DNA of 64,000 nt from Adhaeribacter soli (lineage in GTDB: Bacteria; Bacteroidota; Bacteroidia; Cytophagales; Hymenobacteraceae): positions 496,001 to 560,000 of the forward strand of contig NZ_VTWT01000002.1 of the NCBI RefSeq assembly GCF_008727925.1. The letters run 5' to 3'. This document shows, one piece after another, positions 45,958-55,268 of the stretch. Every line of letters starts with the position of its first letter. Positions within the stretch are counted from its first letter, which is position 1. The notes under the pieces are model-generated. The model searched no databases, had not been told where the DNA came from, and worked only from the letters and a program-made list of their open reading frames with translations. The translations under genes were made by a program, and so were the position numbers.

Positions 45958-48900
45958 ATGAAACAAGGGTTATCACGTAAACTTAAAAGGTCTTGGCATT
46001 CTTTGGTACAAAGGTTAGAAACGTACACTGTCAGAACGGTGGCAGGCGGTGCTGTTTTACTTTCTTCCTGGATTTATTCAGCAGAAAGCCAAGCACAGAC
46101 AATCATGAATAATTATGATTTTGCGGCCACTTCTGGTACTTTCACCCCTCTGCCTGCATCCGCTACTCAGGTGGCGGCCATGAAAGCCGATACCTATGTA
46201 ATGCCAGCCACCAACATTGGCTTTACTTTTAACTTTGATGGGGTAAACTATACCCAATTCAGAGCAAGTTCAAACGGGCTGTTTTCTTTTAACACTGGTG
46301 CTACCACTACCACTCTAAACGATTTAGCTGCAACCGCTGCAGCCAACCGTCCACTCCTCGCCCCACTCTGGGATGACCTGGACGGACGCGCCACCGGCGG
46401 ATCTAATGCTTCTTACGAAGTAACCGGCACTGCCGGCTCCAGGGTATTCACGTTTGAGTGGCTTAACTGGGAATTTAATTTATTATCAACTGCCCCGGTA
46501 GTTTCTTTTCAGGTTAAATTATACGAAGGCACCAACAAGATCGAATTTGTTTATCGTCCGGAAAGCGGTGCGGTAAATTCAGGATCTGCTTCTGTAGGGA
46601 TAGCAGGTGTAGGAACCGGACCAGGGAACTTCCTTTCGGTAAATGGATTTAGCGCCACGCCAACTATTAGTTATCTAACCGAGACCAGCAACATTGGCAC
46701 TAAACCGGCAGCTCCCCTCCTTTACACGTTTACCCGGGTTGCTCCTTCAGCGTTGGATGTAACAACAACAGGGCTGGTTTCGCCGGCAACAGTAACCGGC
46801 TGCATTTCCCAAAATCAACCGGTTATTGTTTCAATTAAAAATAATGGTACCGCCCCGATAGATTTTGCCACCACACCGGCCACTGTTAATGCCTCGGTTA
46901 AGACAGGTACCGTTACCACCAATTTCCCGGCATTAACGGTAAGCACGGGCACGTTGGCTCCTGGAGCCACTCAGAACGTAACTATTACGAGCAACTTTGC
47001 AATAACCACTCCCGGAACCTATACCTTCGATGCTACTACTGTTGTAGCCGGCGACACGCGAGCGGTTAATGATGCCATGTTTTCTGCAAACGTTAATTTT
47101 TCCGGCAGGCAGCTTCTGGCTCCACTTCCTCAGTTTGTTAACTTTACGGGCTATACCGGAGCGAATCTGGAGGCCGTTGCTGAAGGTTGGAGTGAAGCGA
47201 GCACCGCAGCTGGCACGGGCAGTTCTTCCAACTGGACGGATGATGACTTTGCCAATGTGACCGGAGGACCATACGGTGCAGCTGCCAGAATTAACCTGGA
47301 TGGCACCACCGATAGAGTTTGGCTGGTAAGCCCGAAAGTTACGGCCACTGCAACCACTGCTTTAAAATTCGACCTTGCACTTACTACTGCCGATGCTACT
47401 GCAACTGCAACCCTGGGCACCGACGACCAGCTGCAGGTAATGGTTTCTACGGATTGCGGCGTAACGTATACCCCGGTCCGGACTTACAGTGCTACAACCC
47501 CTATAAGCAATACCGGCCAGACCGAAACCATTAGCCTGGCTTCCTTTGCTGGCCAGGACATTGTAGTTGCACTTTTTGCTACGGAGGGCACCGTAAACGA
47601 CCCGGAAGATAATGACCTGTTTATAGATAACCTTTACCTGGGCACTCCCCCTGCTTTGGATCTGGGCGCCAACCTTTTAGTAGCTCCTATTGCCTCAGGC
47701 TGTTATACTGCCAACCAAACCGTTACCGTAAGGATCGAAAATTTTGGGACTAATATTCTGGATTTTGCTGCTAACCCGGCTACGGTTTCCGTTAATGTTT
47801 CCGGCGCGGTTACTCAGGTTATTACCACTACACTTTCTACCGGAACCTTAGCCCCGCGTGCCGCTATGAACGTAAACGTTGGCACCCTGAATATGACTAC
47901 GGCAGGAACTTATACTTTTGTAGGAGAAACAATTTTAACCGGCGACGGGAACCCGGCCAATAATAATTCTACAGCTATTTCCCGCACAGTAGCGCCAATT
48001 CTGGCCTTACCTCAGGTGGTAAATTTTACCGGATTTACCGGCGCTAACTTAACTGCTGTTTTCACGGGCTGGTCCGAGGCTGATGGGATAATACCAGCCG
48101 GAACTTCTTCTTCCTGGACAGATGCTAATTTTGCTAATGTTGCAGGACATGCAAACGGGGCGGCAGCAAACATAAACCTGGACGCTGCAACGGACAAGGA
48201 TTGGATCATTGGCCCCAAAGTAGCTGCTTCTGCCTCAACCGTTCTTAAATTCGACCTGGCATTAACAAATGACAATGTAACTACTGCTACCACCCTGGGG
48301 TCTGACGACGCCTTGGTTGTTATGGTTTCCACCGACTGCGGCACTACTTTTACACCAGTTCAGATATACGATGCTTCTACTTCTATCAGCAATACCGGGC
48401 AAACTGAAACGGTAAGTTTAGCGGCGTATGCCGGCCAAAACATTATTGTGGGCTTTTATGCTACCGAAGGTACTGTTAATGATCCGCAGGATAATGATTT
48501 GTTCCTTGATAATATTTTCCTGGGTGACATTCCAACCGTAACCGCCAGCGGCCCAACTACCTTCTGTACGGGGGGTACTGTCACCCTAACAGCTGTTACT
48601 ACAATCCCGGGAGCTACTTACCAGTGGTTTGAGAATGGAGTTGCTATAGCAGGCGCTACCTCAGCTACTTATACCGCTTCAACGGCTGGTTCCTATACGG
48701 TAGCAGTAACTGCTACTGCTGGCGGAACTGCGACCTCTATACCTACCGTAGTAACCGTTAATACTCCGGCAGCCACACCAACCATTACGGCAGGTGGCGC
48801 TACCACCTTCTGCTCCGGCGGTTCAGTTGTACTTACTGCGGCTTCCTCCACTACCGGTGCTACCTATGAGTGGTTCCTGAACGGTATCGCTATTTCTGGT

Positions 48901-49974
48901 ACGAATACGGCTACCTATACTGCCAGTGCTGCCGGTGCTTATACCGTTGTAGCTACGGCTAACGGCTGTCCTTCGGCTGCATCTACGGCTACAGCTGTAA
49001 CGGTAAATGCTCCGGCTGCAACGCCTACAATAACGGCTGGTGGCGCTACTACTTTCTGCTCAGGCGGAACCGTTACGTTAACTGCTGCCTCTACCACTGC
49101 CGGCGCTACTTACCAGTGGTTCGAAAATGGCATTGCCATTTCTGGCGCTACAAATGCTACTTATATTGTTAATGCCAGCGGCTCTTACACGGTAGTAGCA
49201 ACAGCTAGCGGCTGCCCTTCTACTGCTTCTACGGCTACAGTTGTAACTGCTAACGCTTTGACAGCTATTCCAACGGTAACGGCTGGCGGCGCTACTACTA
49301 TTTGTACAGGCGGTTCGGTAGCTTTAACTGCTGCTGCTACCACAGCCGGAGCTACCTTCCAGTGGTTTGAAAATGGAACTGCTATAGCTGGTGCCACCTC
49401 TGCTACTTACACAGCTTCAACGGCTGGTTCCTATACGGTAGTAGCTACTGCAAATGGCTGTCCTTCGGCTGCTTCTACTGCTACTGTGGTAACCGTGAAC
49501 GCTGTTCCTGCTACGCCTACTATTACCCAGAATGGCAATGTGCTTACTTCTTCTGTAACTGCTGGCAACCAGTGGTTCCTGAACGGCACTGCTATTTCCG
49601 GCGCTACCGGTGCTTCCTATACGGCCACTGCTAATGGTTCTTATACGGTAGTGGTAACTGCCAATGGCTGCGACTCGGCTCCTTCTACTGCGGTGGTAGT
49701 GAACATTTCCGGCATAGCGGCTAATCTGCCTGGCATGAGCGTAGATGTTTATCCGAACCCTACAACCGGTTCTTTCAACGTGAAGCTGAATGGTTACCAG
49801 AAAGATGCTGCTGTAGTACTTTACAATCTGGCCGGTCAGCAAATTACTTCTGAGAAAGTAGCGGCTGACGGCAACGCCAAAAACATCAATCTAAAAGGAT
49901 TAGCTGCGGGTACTTACCTGCTGAAAGTAACCTCTGAGAAAGGTGTGCAGGTAACCCGATTAATTGTACAATAA
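45958..49974 (+). CDS. Large T9SS-secreted adhesin-like protein, paralogue of the 40529 gene
   Basis: The product has 1338 residues with a long basic N-terminus and signal peptide (1-about 48, ending ESQAQ). The first domain is clearly homologous to the 40529 product (LAPLWDDLDGRATGGSN, VKLYEGTNKIEFVYRPESG). Then come CARDB-like and choice-of-anchor-like units, two of the latter (about 380-560 and 680-860), with no exact duplication. From about residue 862 four Ig-like repeats of some 80 residues follow (GATYQWFENGxAIxGATxATY core, each with a Cys pair FC/GC). A shortened fifth and a type A sorting domain (DVYPNPTTGSFNVKLNGYQ) complete it. Only one full Ig-like repeat exists in the paralogue. 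Function: probable surface adhesin. Confidence 0.92.
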   Translation: MKQGLSRKLKRSWHSLVQRLETYTVRTVAGGAVLLSSWIYSAESQAQTIMNNYDFAATSGTFTPLPASATQVAAMKADTYVMPATNIGFTFNFDGVNYTQFRASSNGLFSFNTGATTTTLNDLAATAAANRPLLAPLWDDLDGRATGGSNASYEVTGTAGSRVFTFEWLNWEFNLLSTAPVVSFQVKLYEGTNKIEFVYRPESGAVNSGSASVGIAGVGTGPGNFLSVNGFSATPTISYLTETSNIGTKPAAPLLYTFTRVAPSALDVTTTGLVSPATVTGCISQNQPVIVSIKNNGTAPIDFATTPATVNASVKTGTVTTNFPALTVSTGTLAPGATQNVTITSNFAITTPGTYTFDATTVVAGDTRAVNDAMFSANVNFSGRQLLAPLPQFVNFTGYTGANLEAVAEGWSEASTAAGTGSSSNWTDDDFANVTGGPYGAAARINLDGTTDRVWLVSPKVTATATTALKFDLALTTADATATATLGTDDQLQVMVSTDCGVTYTPVRTYSATTPISNTGQTETISLASFAGQDIVVALFATEGTVNDPEDNDLFIDNLYLGTPPALDLGANLLVAPIASGCYTANQTVTVRIENFGTNILDFAANPATVSVNVSGAVTQVITTTLSTGTLAPRAAMNVNVGTLNMTTAGTYTFVGETILTGDGNPANNNSTAISRTVAPILALPQVVNFTGFTGANLTAVFTGWSEADGIIPAGTSSSWTDANFANVAGHANGAAANINLDAATDKDWIIGPKVAASASTVLKFDLALTNDNVTTATTLGSDDALVVMVSTDCGTTFTPVQIYDASTSISNTGQTETVSLAAYAGQNIIVGFYATEGTVNDPQDNDLFLDNIFLGDIPTVTASGPTTFCTGGTVTLTAVTTIPGATYQWFENGVAIAGATSATYTASTAGSYTVAVTATAGGTATSIPTVVTVNTPAATPTITAGGATTFCSGGSVVLTAASSTTGATYEWFLNGIAISGTNTATYTASAAGAYTVVATANGCPSAASTATAVTVNAPAATPTITAGGATTFCSGGTVTLTAASTTAGATYQWFENGIAISGATNATYIVNASGSYTVVATASGCPSTASTATVVTANALTAIPTVTAGGATTICTGGSVALTAAATTAGATFQWFENGTAIAGATSATYTASTAGSYTVVATANGCPSAASTATVVTVNAVPATPTITQNGNVLTSSVTAGNQWFLNGTAISGATGASYTATANGSYTVVVTANGCDSAPSTAVVVNISGIAANLPGMSVDVYPNPTTGSFNVKLNGYQKDAAVVLYNLAGQQITSEKVAADGNAKNINLKGLAAGTYLLKVTSEKGVQVTRLIVQ

Positions 49975-49998
49975 ACTTTAGATTAACTTACCCTGAAA

Positions 49999-50027
49999 AG
50001 CCCCGGCAGATTTGCCGGGGCTTTTTT
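49999..50027 (+). terminator. Intrinsic terminator after the second adhesin
   Basis: AGCCCCGGCA (49999-50008) pairs with TGCCGGGGCT (50013-50022), followed by T residues. The sequence before it (TTTAGATTAACTTACCCTG) is the same as after the first adhesin. Confidence 0.9.
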
Positions 50028-50435
50028 CATGAGCACTTTTTTATATAAAAAGCTACTATTCTTTAAACCAAAACAAGCTTAGCTGGTTATTATCTGAAAG
50101 GCTCCGGTTCCTGCAACCAAACAGAACAGGCCCTTCCAGGCAACCCTTTTCAACAATAGCTTGTCTACTGGCATGAAAGTATTACTGAATCTTCTGTAAG
50201 TTTTCCAGCGAAAAAATTCCTCTAACTCACTCTTTAATTATTAAGAATTATTGCCATGAAAAAATATCCCGTAAAACCATCTTTCTACTACCGCCCGGCT
50301 TACAGCTGGTTGCGGAAAAAATAAATTCCATTCTGATCTTTTCTGCCAGGAGAAGAATGTTGTTTCCAGAGTTCCGTTCCTGATTATCAGGATTCGCAGG
50401 TTTTCTTTTAACTTTGGGAAACAACTCTTCGCCAT
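50028..50435. other. Intergenic region before the HupE/UreJ gene
   Basis: There is no supported gene in these 400 bases. A 64-codon minus-strand frame (50241-50435) has no family likeness and overlaps the presumed leader. Confidence 0.5.
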
Positions 50436-51023
50436 TTGAACGCTTCCACCTTTTCGGCTTATTTACAGGTCGGATTTCACCACATTTTCAATTTACAGGC
50501 GTATGACCACCTGGCCTTTCTGGTAGCCCTGGCCGCACCTTTTATCTGGCGCAACTGGCGGAACGTGGTGCTGCTGGCAACAGCCTTTACCATTGGGCAT
50601 TCAGTTACGCTGGCGTTAGCCGTGCTGCAGATCATTCCGGTTAATGAAAGCTTAATTGAAACCCTGATTCCGGTTACCATTCTTTTCACAAGCCTTTTCA
50701 ATATTTACCAATATGCCAGACCCGAACAAAAAACGGTAGGGTTTGGGCTGCAAAACCTGCTGGCCGCCGGTTTTGGTTTGATCCATGGCATGGGTTTTTC
50801 AAATTACCTCCGTTCACTTTTAGGCAAGGAAAGCAAGCCGGTTTTAGAGTTGTTCGCGTTTAACGTAGGCATCGAGATCGGTCAGGTGCTGATCGTGTTG
50901 CTGGCTTTACTATTGAATACTTTTGCCGTCCGGTTGTTGCCGCGGAAAACCTGGATCATGGTGGTTTCGGGAGTTACGGCTTTGGTTTCAATTTATATTC
51001 TTTTCGGGATTTTTGCCAGCTGA
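50436..51023 (+). CDS. HupE/UreJ family membrane protein
   Basis: The 195-residue protein starts at a TTG (50436); no ATG precedes the conserved region. About six transmembrane helices are predicted. Landmarks are FSAYLQVGFHHIFNLQAYDHLAFLVALAA near the start, with the conserved His and Asp, FTIGHSVTLALAVL, and FGLIHGMGFSNYL with a GHGxGF-like motif. FNVGIEIGQVLIVLLALL lies in the C-terminal half. HupE/UreJ proteins are associated with nickel uptake next to hydrogenase or urease genes, but this Bacteroidota branch often stands alone, as here, so the substrate is uncertain. Confidence 0.85.
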   Translation: MNASTFSAYLQVGFHHIFNLQAYDHLAFLVALAAPFIWRNWRNVVLLATAFTIGHSVTLALAVLQIIPVNESLIETLIPVTILFTSLFNIYQYARPEQKTVGFGLQNLLAAGFGLIHGMGFSNYLRSLLGKESKPVLELFAFNVGIEIGQVLIVLLALLLNTFAVRLLPRKTWIMVVSGVTALVSIYILFGIFAS

Positions 51024-51027
51024 TAAT

Positions 51028-51265
51028 AAAGTAGCGCAGGGGTTAAAGCCAATGCATCAACTTTAGAAAAGGAACGTCATTTCGAGCGAAGCCAAGAAAA
51101 CTTACGGGAGTTACAATGAGCTGACGAGCGTAGCAAGACAGGTCTTACAATAAAAATAAATGTGGAATGGCCCCATAAGTTCCCCCAACTTCCTTCGGGA
51201 TGACGCAATATTTCAATTCATTTTTTTTTAAGTTGACGCATTGGGTTTTAACCCTGCGCTACTTT
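51028..51265. mobile_element. MITE-like element with 36-bp terminal inverted repeats
   Basis: The left end (51028-51063, starting AAAGTAGCGCAGGGG) and right end (51230-51265, ending CCCTGCGCTACTTT) are complementary over 36 bases with four or five mismatches. Inside, a GTCATTTCGAGC to GGGATGACGC inverted element (51076-51204) is nested. No coding capacity. The tips match the perfect palindrome at 1368-1403. Target-site duplication is not clear. Confidence 0.7.
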
Positions 51266-51557
51266 GATTTTCCCATCTCAAATACGATTAGAAGGCTTCA
51301 ATTCTCCTGAACTACAGTCGAAAAATTCGGGTTAAAGCCATCCAAATATCTTAGCCTGCGTCGTCAGCTCGAGCAGACGGCAATAATACATTTCACCATC
51401 CCTCAGACTCCCTGCAAATTATCCATTGCCGTTGACTTCAGTTAACGAATTTCCAATTCTCCCCTAAAAATTGTATCTTGATCAGGAATGCGCTTTTGCT
51501 TTCTGAAACCGGCATTTTCACATTCCCTCATTTTCTAATTTTCTCATTTCAATATAA
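51266..51557. other. Leader region of the M1 peptidase gene
   Basis: This 290-base gap between the MITE-like element and the peptidase shows no gene and no clear promoter. It carries several CATTTT(C/A)ACATTCCC-like strings shortly before the start. Confidence 0.4.
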
Positions 51558-53900
51558 ATGCTGAAACGACTTTTTGCTGCTGTTTTCATAGCGTTCTCCG
51601 TTGCTCCGGCTTTTGCCCAGAATAATACCGACCAGAGCAAATTCCGGCAACTGGCCCAGGAATTGCCCACGCCGAATACCTACCGCACGGCTTCCGGCGC
51701 GCCCGGTCACCAGTACTGGCAGCAGCGCGCCGATTACGTGATTTCCGCCGAACTGAACGACGATAACCAGTCTCTGAAAGGTACCGAAACCATTACCTAC
51801 ACAAACCTTTCGCCGGATAAGCTGACGTATTTGTGGGTGCAATTAGACCAAAATATTTTCGACAAGGAAAGCATTACGGCCCTGACCCGGACCGGGGAAA
51901 TTAAAGACCGCATGACGTTTTCGGCGGTGGAATACATGCAGCAGCAGGGTTTTGACGGCGGTTTTAAGATTGAAAGCGTGAAGGATGCGAAAACGAACAA
52001 AGCGCTGAAATACACGATCAACAAAACCATGATGCGCGTGGATCTGCCGCAAACCTTAAATCCGAAAGGCAGCTACAGTTTCACCATCAAATGGCACCAC
52101 AACATTAATAATCAGCGGAAAATTGGCGGGCGCAGCGGTTACGAATATTTCGAGAAAGACGGCAATTATTTGTACCAGATGGCGCAGTGGTTTCCACGCA
52201 TGGCGGTGTACGACGACGTGAACGGCTGGCAGCACAAACAATACCTGGGCCGCGGGGAATTTGCCCTGCCTTTCGGCGATTACAAAGTGAGCTTAACCGT
52301 GCCGGCCGACCATTTGGTTACCGCCACCGGCGAACTGCAGAACGCCGAACAGGTTTTGACTTCGGAAATGAAAAGCCGGTTGAAAAAAGCCGAAAACACC
52401 AAAAAACCGGTTTTGATCGTTAGCCAGGCCGAAGCGGAAAAGAACGAAAAAAGCAAAGCCGGCAAAAAGAAAACCTGGACGTTTACGGCTAAAAACGTGC
52501 GCGATTTTGCCTGGGCCAGTTCGCGTAAATTTATCTGGGATGCCATGCAGGTGAACATCGAAGGCAAACCGGTAATGGCGATGTCCTTCTACCCGAAGGA
52601 AGGAAATCCGCTCTGGGGCCAGTACTCTACCGAAGTAATTGCGCACACGCTGAAAGTTTACTCGAAATTTACGGTGCCTTACCCCTACCCGGTTTGTATT
52701 TCGGTGCACGGCGCGGTGGGCGGCATGGAATACCCGATGCTGAGCTTTAACGGCGGTCGCCCGGAGGCGGATGGCACCTATTCGGAGCAAACCAAGTACG
52801 GCATGATCTCGGTGATCATTCACGAAGTGGGCCACAACTTTTTCCCGATGATCATTAACTCCGACGAGCGCCAGTGGAGCTGGATGGACGAAGGCCTGAA
52901 CACGTTTGTGCAGTATTTAACCGAACAGGAATGGCAGCGCGATTACCCGAGCCGTCGCGGCGAACCCTACAAAATTGTGGACTACATGAAAAGCGACAAA
53001 AGCACGCTGGAGCCGATCATGACCAATTCGGAAAGCATTCAGCAGTTCGGGAATAACGCGTACGGCAAACCGGCCACGGCCCTTAACATTCTGCGCGAAA
53101 CGGTAATGGGCCGCGAACTTTTCGATTATGCATTCAAGGAATATTCGCGCCGCTGGAAATTCAAACACCCCATGCCCGCCGACTTTTTCCGGACCATGGA
53201 AGATGCTTCGGGTGTGGACCTGGACTGGTTCTGGCGCGGCTGGTTCTACACCACCGACCACACCGACATTGCCCTGGAAAGCGTAAAATGGTACACCATC
53301 GACTCCAAAAACCCGGAAATCGAAAATGCCAAGAAACTAAGCGCCCGGAATGCCGAACCAAAAACCTTATCGCAGCAGGAAAACCTGAAAAGTATTTCCC
53401 GCACGTTGGTTGACGAAAAACCGGAGCTGAAAGATTTCTACAACGCCTACAATCCGCTGGAAACCACGGCTTCGGATAAAGCCCGTTACCAAGCTTATTA
53501 CAACTCGCTTTCGCCTTCCGAAAAAGCCATTCTGGACAAAGGCCTGCACTTTTACGAAGTCGATTTCCGAAATATTGGCGGGTTAATTATGCCGCTCATT
53601 GTGCAGATGAAATTTGAAGATGGTACAGAAGAAACCGTACGCATTCCGGCCGAGATCTGGCGCCTGAACAACGAAAAAGTAACCAAGGTTTTTATTACTG
53701 AAAAGCCGGTGGTGTCGTTTACATTGGATCCATTTTTAGAAACGGCTGACGTTGATCTGAGCAACAACAGTTTCCCGCGGAAGCTAGCGCCATCGCGGTT
53801 TGAGTTGTTTAAGGAGCGGAGTGAACGCGGGAGTAACCCGATGCGGGAGCAGTTGAGGCAGCAGGGTTCAGGTGGGGCGAGTGGTAGCAGTGCGGAGTAG
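51558..53900 (+). CDS. M1 family metallopeptidase, secreted
   Basis: The 780-residue protein has a signal peptide MLKRLFAAVFIAFSVAPAFAQ. An N-terminal beta domain is followed by the gluzincin core: HEVGH (422-426) and WMDEGLNTF with Glu445 complete the HExxH-18-E zinc site. GGMEYPMLSFNGG replaces the GAMEN motif of typical aminopeptidases, with the conserved Glu in GGMEYP. It probably removes N-terminal residues from peptides in the periplasm. The C-terminus is Gly/Ser rich and lacks a T9SS domain. Length and architecture match Bacteroidota M1 relatives. The stop is TAG at 53898. Confidence 0.95.
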   Translation: MLKRLFAAVFIAFSVAPAFAQNNTDQSKFRQLAQELPTPNTYRTASGAPGHQYWQQRADYVISAELNDDNQSLKGTETITYTNLSPDKLTYLWVQLDQNIFDKESITALTRTGEIKDRMTFSAVEYMQQQGFDGGFKIESVKDAKTNKALKYTINKTMMRVDLPQTLNPKGSYSFTIKWHHNINNQRKIGGRSGYEYFEKDGNYLYQMAQWFPRMAVYDDVNGWQHKQYLGRGEFALPFGDYKVSLTVPADHLVTATGELQNAEQVLTSEMKSRLKKAENTKKPVLIVSQAEAEKNEKSKAGKKKTWTFTAKNVRDFAWASSRKFIWDAMQVNIEGKPVMAMSFYPKEGNPLWGQYSTEVIAHTLKVYSKFTVPYPYPVCISVHGAVGGMEYPMLSFNGGRPEADGTYSEQTKYGMISVIIHEVGHNFFPMIINSDERQWSWMDEGLNTFVQYLTEQEWQRDYPSRRGEPYKIVDYMKSDKSTLEPIMTNSESIQQFGNNAYGKPATALNILRETVMGRELFDYAFKEYSRRWKFKHPMPADFFRTMEDASGVDLDWFWRGWFYTTDHTDIALESVKWYTIDSKNPEIENAKKLSARNAEPKTLSQQENLKSISRTLVDEKPELKDFYNAYNPLETTASDKARYQAYYNSLSPSEKAILDKGLHFYEVDFRNIGGLIMPLIVQMKFEDGTEETVRIPAEIWRLNNEKVTKVFITEKPVVSFTLDPFLETADVDLSNNSFPRKLAPSRFELFKERSERGSNPMREQLRQQGSGGASGSSAE

Positions 53901-53951
53901 CTTTTAGACAAAAAAGGATAGCGATTTCTGCTGACTTTTGATTGTAGTGCT

Positions 53952-53974
53952 TCGGTCTGTGCGCCACAGACCGA
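53952..53974. repeat. Second REP family, copy 1
   Basis: Arms TCGGTCTGTG and CACAGACCGA are separated by CGC; it lies 52 bases after the M1 peptidase stop. The flanking AGTGCT and GAGGTGA are shared with copy 3. Confidence 0.85.
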
Positions 53975-54040
53975 GGTGAGCTGGATGAAGGTATTAACTA
54001 ACTCGATCAAAATGCTTTATAAACTTACCAATTTTTACCG

Positions 54041-54061
54041 TGGTCTGTGGCGCACAGACCA
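54041..54061. repeat. Second REP family, copy 2 (inverted)
   Basis: Arms TGGTCTGTG and CACAGACCA with loop GCG, the reverse orientation of copy 1. It lies 100 bases before the RAYT start at 54161. Confidence 0.85.
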
Positions 54062-54160
54062 CCCTTCTACTGTTTCACTTAGCACTGAACTTTTAACTGT
54101 CTTTCATAACCATTTCCATAGGAACCCGAATACCTGAGCTAAACCTTCTGAAAAATGTAA

Positions 54161-54727
54161 ATGCCGGACTTAAACTACTTTCAGCCTTTGCGAAAATCGA
54201 CCTTGGTTTTGGGCGAGGTTTATTTCTGGACAAACACGATCAAAGATTGGAGAAATCTGCTAAAACCGGATAAGTATAAGCAACTCATTATCCAGGCGCT
54301 GCTGGAATTGAAACAGAAAAACCTTTTTGCAGTTTATGGCCTGGTAATTATGCCGAACCATTTGCATCTACTCTGGGAACCGTTGCAGAAAAATGGCCGG
54401 GAAATGCCGCATGCCAGCTTCAATAAAATTACCAGTCACGAAATTATCAAAGACCTAAAACTACAGCATCAAGAGGTATTACCTTATTTCAAGGTGCAGG
54501 AAAAAGAAAGGCAATACCGGATCTGGCAACGTGATGCCTTAGCGGTTTTAATGGATAGCAAAGCAAAATTCGAGCAAAAATTGCTTTATATTCATTTGAA
54601 TCCATTACAAGAAAAGTGGAATTTAGCTGCGAGCCCTGAAGATTATTATTGGTCTTCGGCGCGCTTTTATGAAACAGGCGAAGATACTTTTAATCTATTT
54701 ACGCATTATGGGGAGAGGTTTGAGTAA
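54161..54727 (+). CDS. Second REP-associated tyrosine transposase (RAYT-like, Y1_Tnp family)
   Basis: The 188-residue HUH nuclease is only distantly like the one at 33034. IMPNHLHLLW carries the HUH pair (His67, His69); LLYIHLNPLQEKW holds the catalytic Tyr143. It lacks the YYHVFTRGNN opening of the first and instead begins MPDLNYFQPLRKSTLVLGEVYFWT. REP palindromes of GGTCTGTG type surround it at 53952, 54041 and 54751, a different family from the CCTCACAGG REPs of the first enzyme. This suggests each enzyme has its own REP set. The frame is intact. The start is ATG 54161, with no Shine-Dalgarno site. Confidence 0.9.
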   Translation: MPDLNYFQPLRKSTLVLGEVYFWTNTIKDWRNLLKPDKYKQLIIQALLELKQKNLFAVYGLVIMPNHLHLLWEPLQKNGREMPHASFNKITSHEIIKDLKLQHQEVLPYFKVQEKERQYRIWQRDALAVLMDSKAKFEQKLLYIHLNPLQEKWNLAASPEDYYWSSARFYETGEDTFNLFTHYGERFE

Positions 54728-54750
54728 TTGAAAGTAGACGGCAGTGCTTC

Positions 54751-54769
54751 GGTCTGTGCGCCACAGACC
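54751..54769. repeat. Second REP family, copy 3
   Basis: GGTCTGTG and CACAGACC around CGC, in the same orientation as copy 1, 24 bases after the RAYT stop. It shares GTGCTTC before and AAGGTGA after with copy 1. Confidence 0.85.
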
Positions 54770-54866
54770 AAGGTGATGGAATAAGGAACATTAAAAGTAA
54801 AACTCCACTTCAACTCTTATAGCGGAGTTTTTCCCTTCTGCTTCCTACTGTTTTGAATGGTAAAAT

Positions 54867-55262
54867 TTACGCCGCCAGCGCATATTCTTTAATCAATACT
54901 TCCGCAGGCAAACTTAAAGCTGCTGCTAGTTTCCGGACCATCTCAAGTGTAAGTGGTCTTTTCCGGTTCAGGATCTTTGAAACAGTTGCTTTGTCGCCGA
55001 TAAATGGAACGAGGTCTTTATCTTTCCAGCCCAAGTCTTCCATTCTTATCTTAATGGCTTCTATCGGGTCAGGATTACCAATGGAATAATGTTGCTCATC
55101 ATATTCCTTCACCAAAAGCGTTAAAATATGCAATTCATCGCCGGCTGGCGTGCCGGGGGCAGCCTCGAAGATTTCTTCTATTCTGGCAACGGCGGCATCG
55201 TATTCGGCTTCCGTGGTTAGGGGTTTTATTATTTTCATATTCCGTTTCATTTCAAAATCCAT
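54867..55262 (-). CDS. higA: HigA family antitoxin
   Basis: The protein has 131 residues; the ATG at codon 9 (MKIIKPLTTEAEYD) is the more usual HigA beginning, so the true start may be 55238. The central part has DELHILTLLVKEYDEQHYSI and PDPIEAIKIRMEDLGWKDKDLVPFIGDKATVSKILNRKRPLTLEMVRKLAAAL, an HTH of the COG5499 type. It neutralises the HigB mRNA interferase encoded just upstream (6 bases away) and normally represses the operon. Toxin-first order is characteristic of HigBA. Confidence 0.93.
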   Translation of the reverse strand: MDFEMKRNMKIIKPLTTEAEYDAAVARIEEIFEAAPGTPAGDELHILTLLVKEYDEQHYSIGNPDPIEAIKIRMEDLGWKDKDLVPFIGDKATVSKILNRKRPLTLEMVRKLAAALSLPAEVLIKEYALAA

Positions 55263-55268
55263 TACAAG

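Noticed and set aside
50241-50435. 64-codon minus-strand open frame before the HupE/UreJ gene
   Set aside because: It ends at the start codon of a convincing gene on the other strand, covers its likely promoter and shows no recognisable motif.
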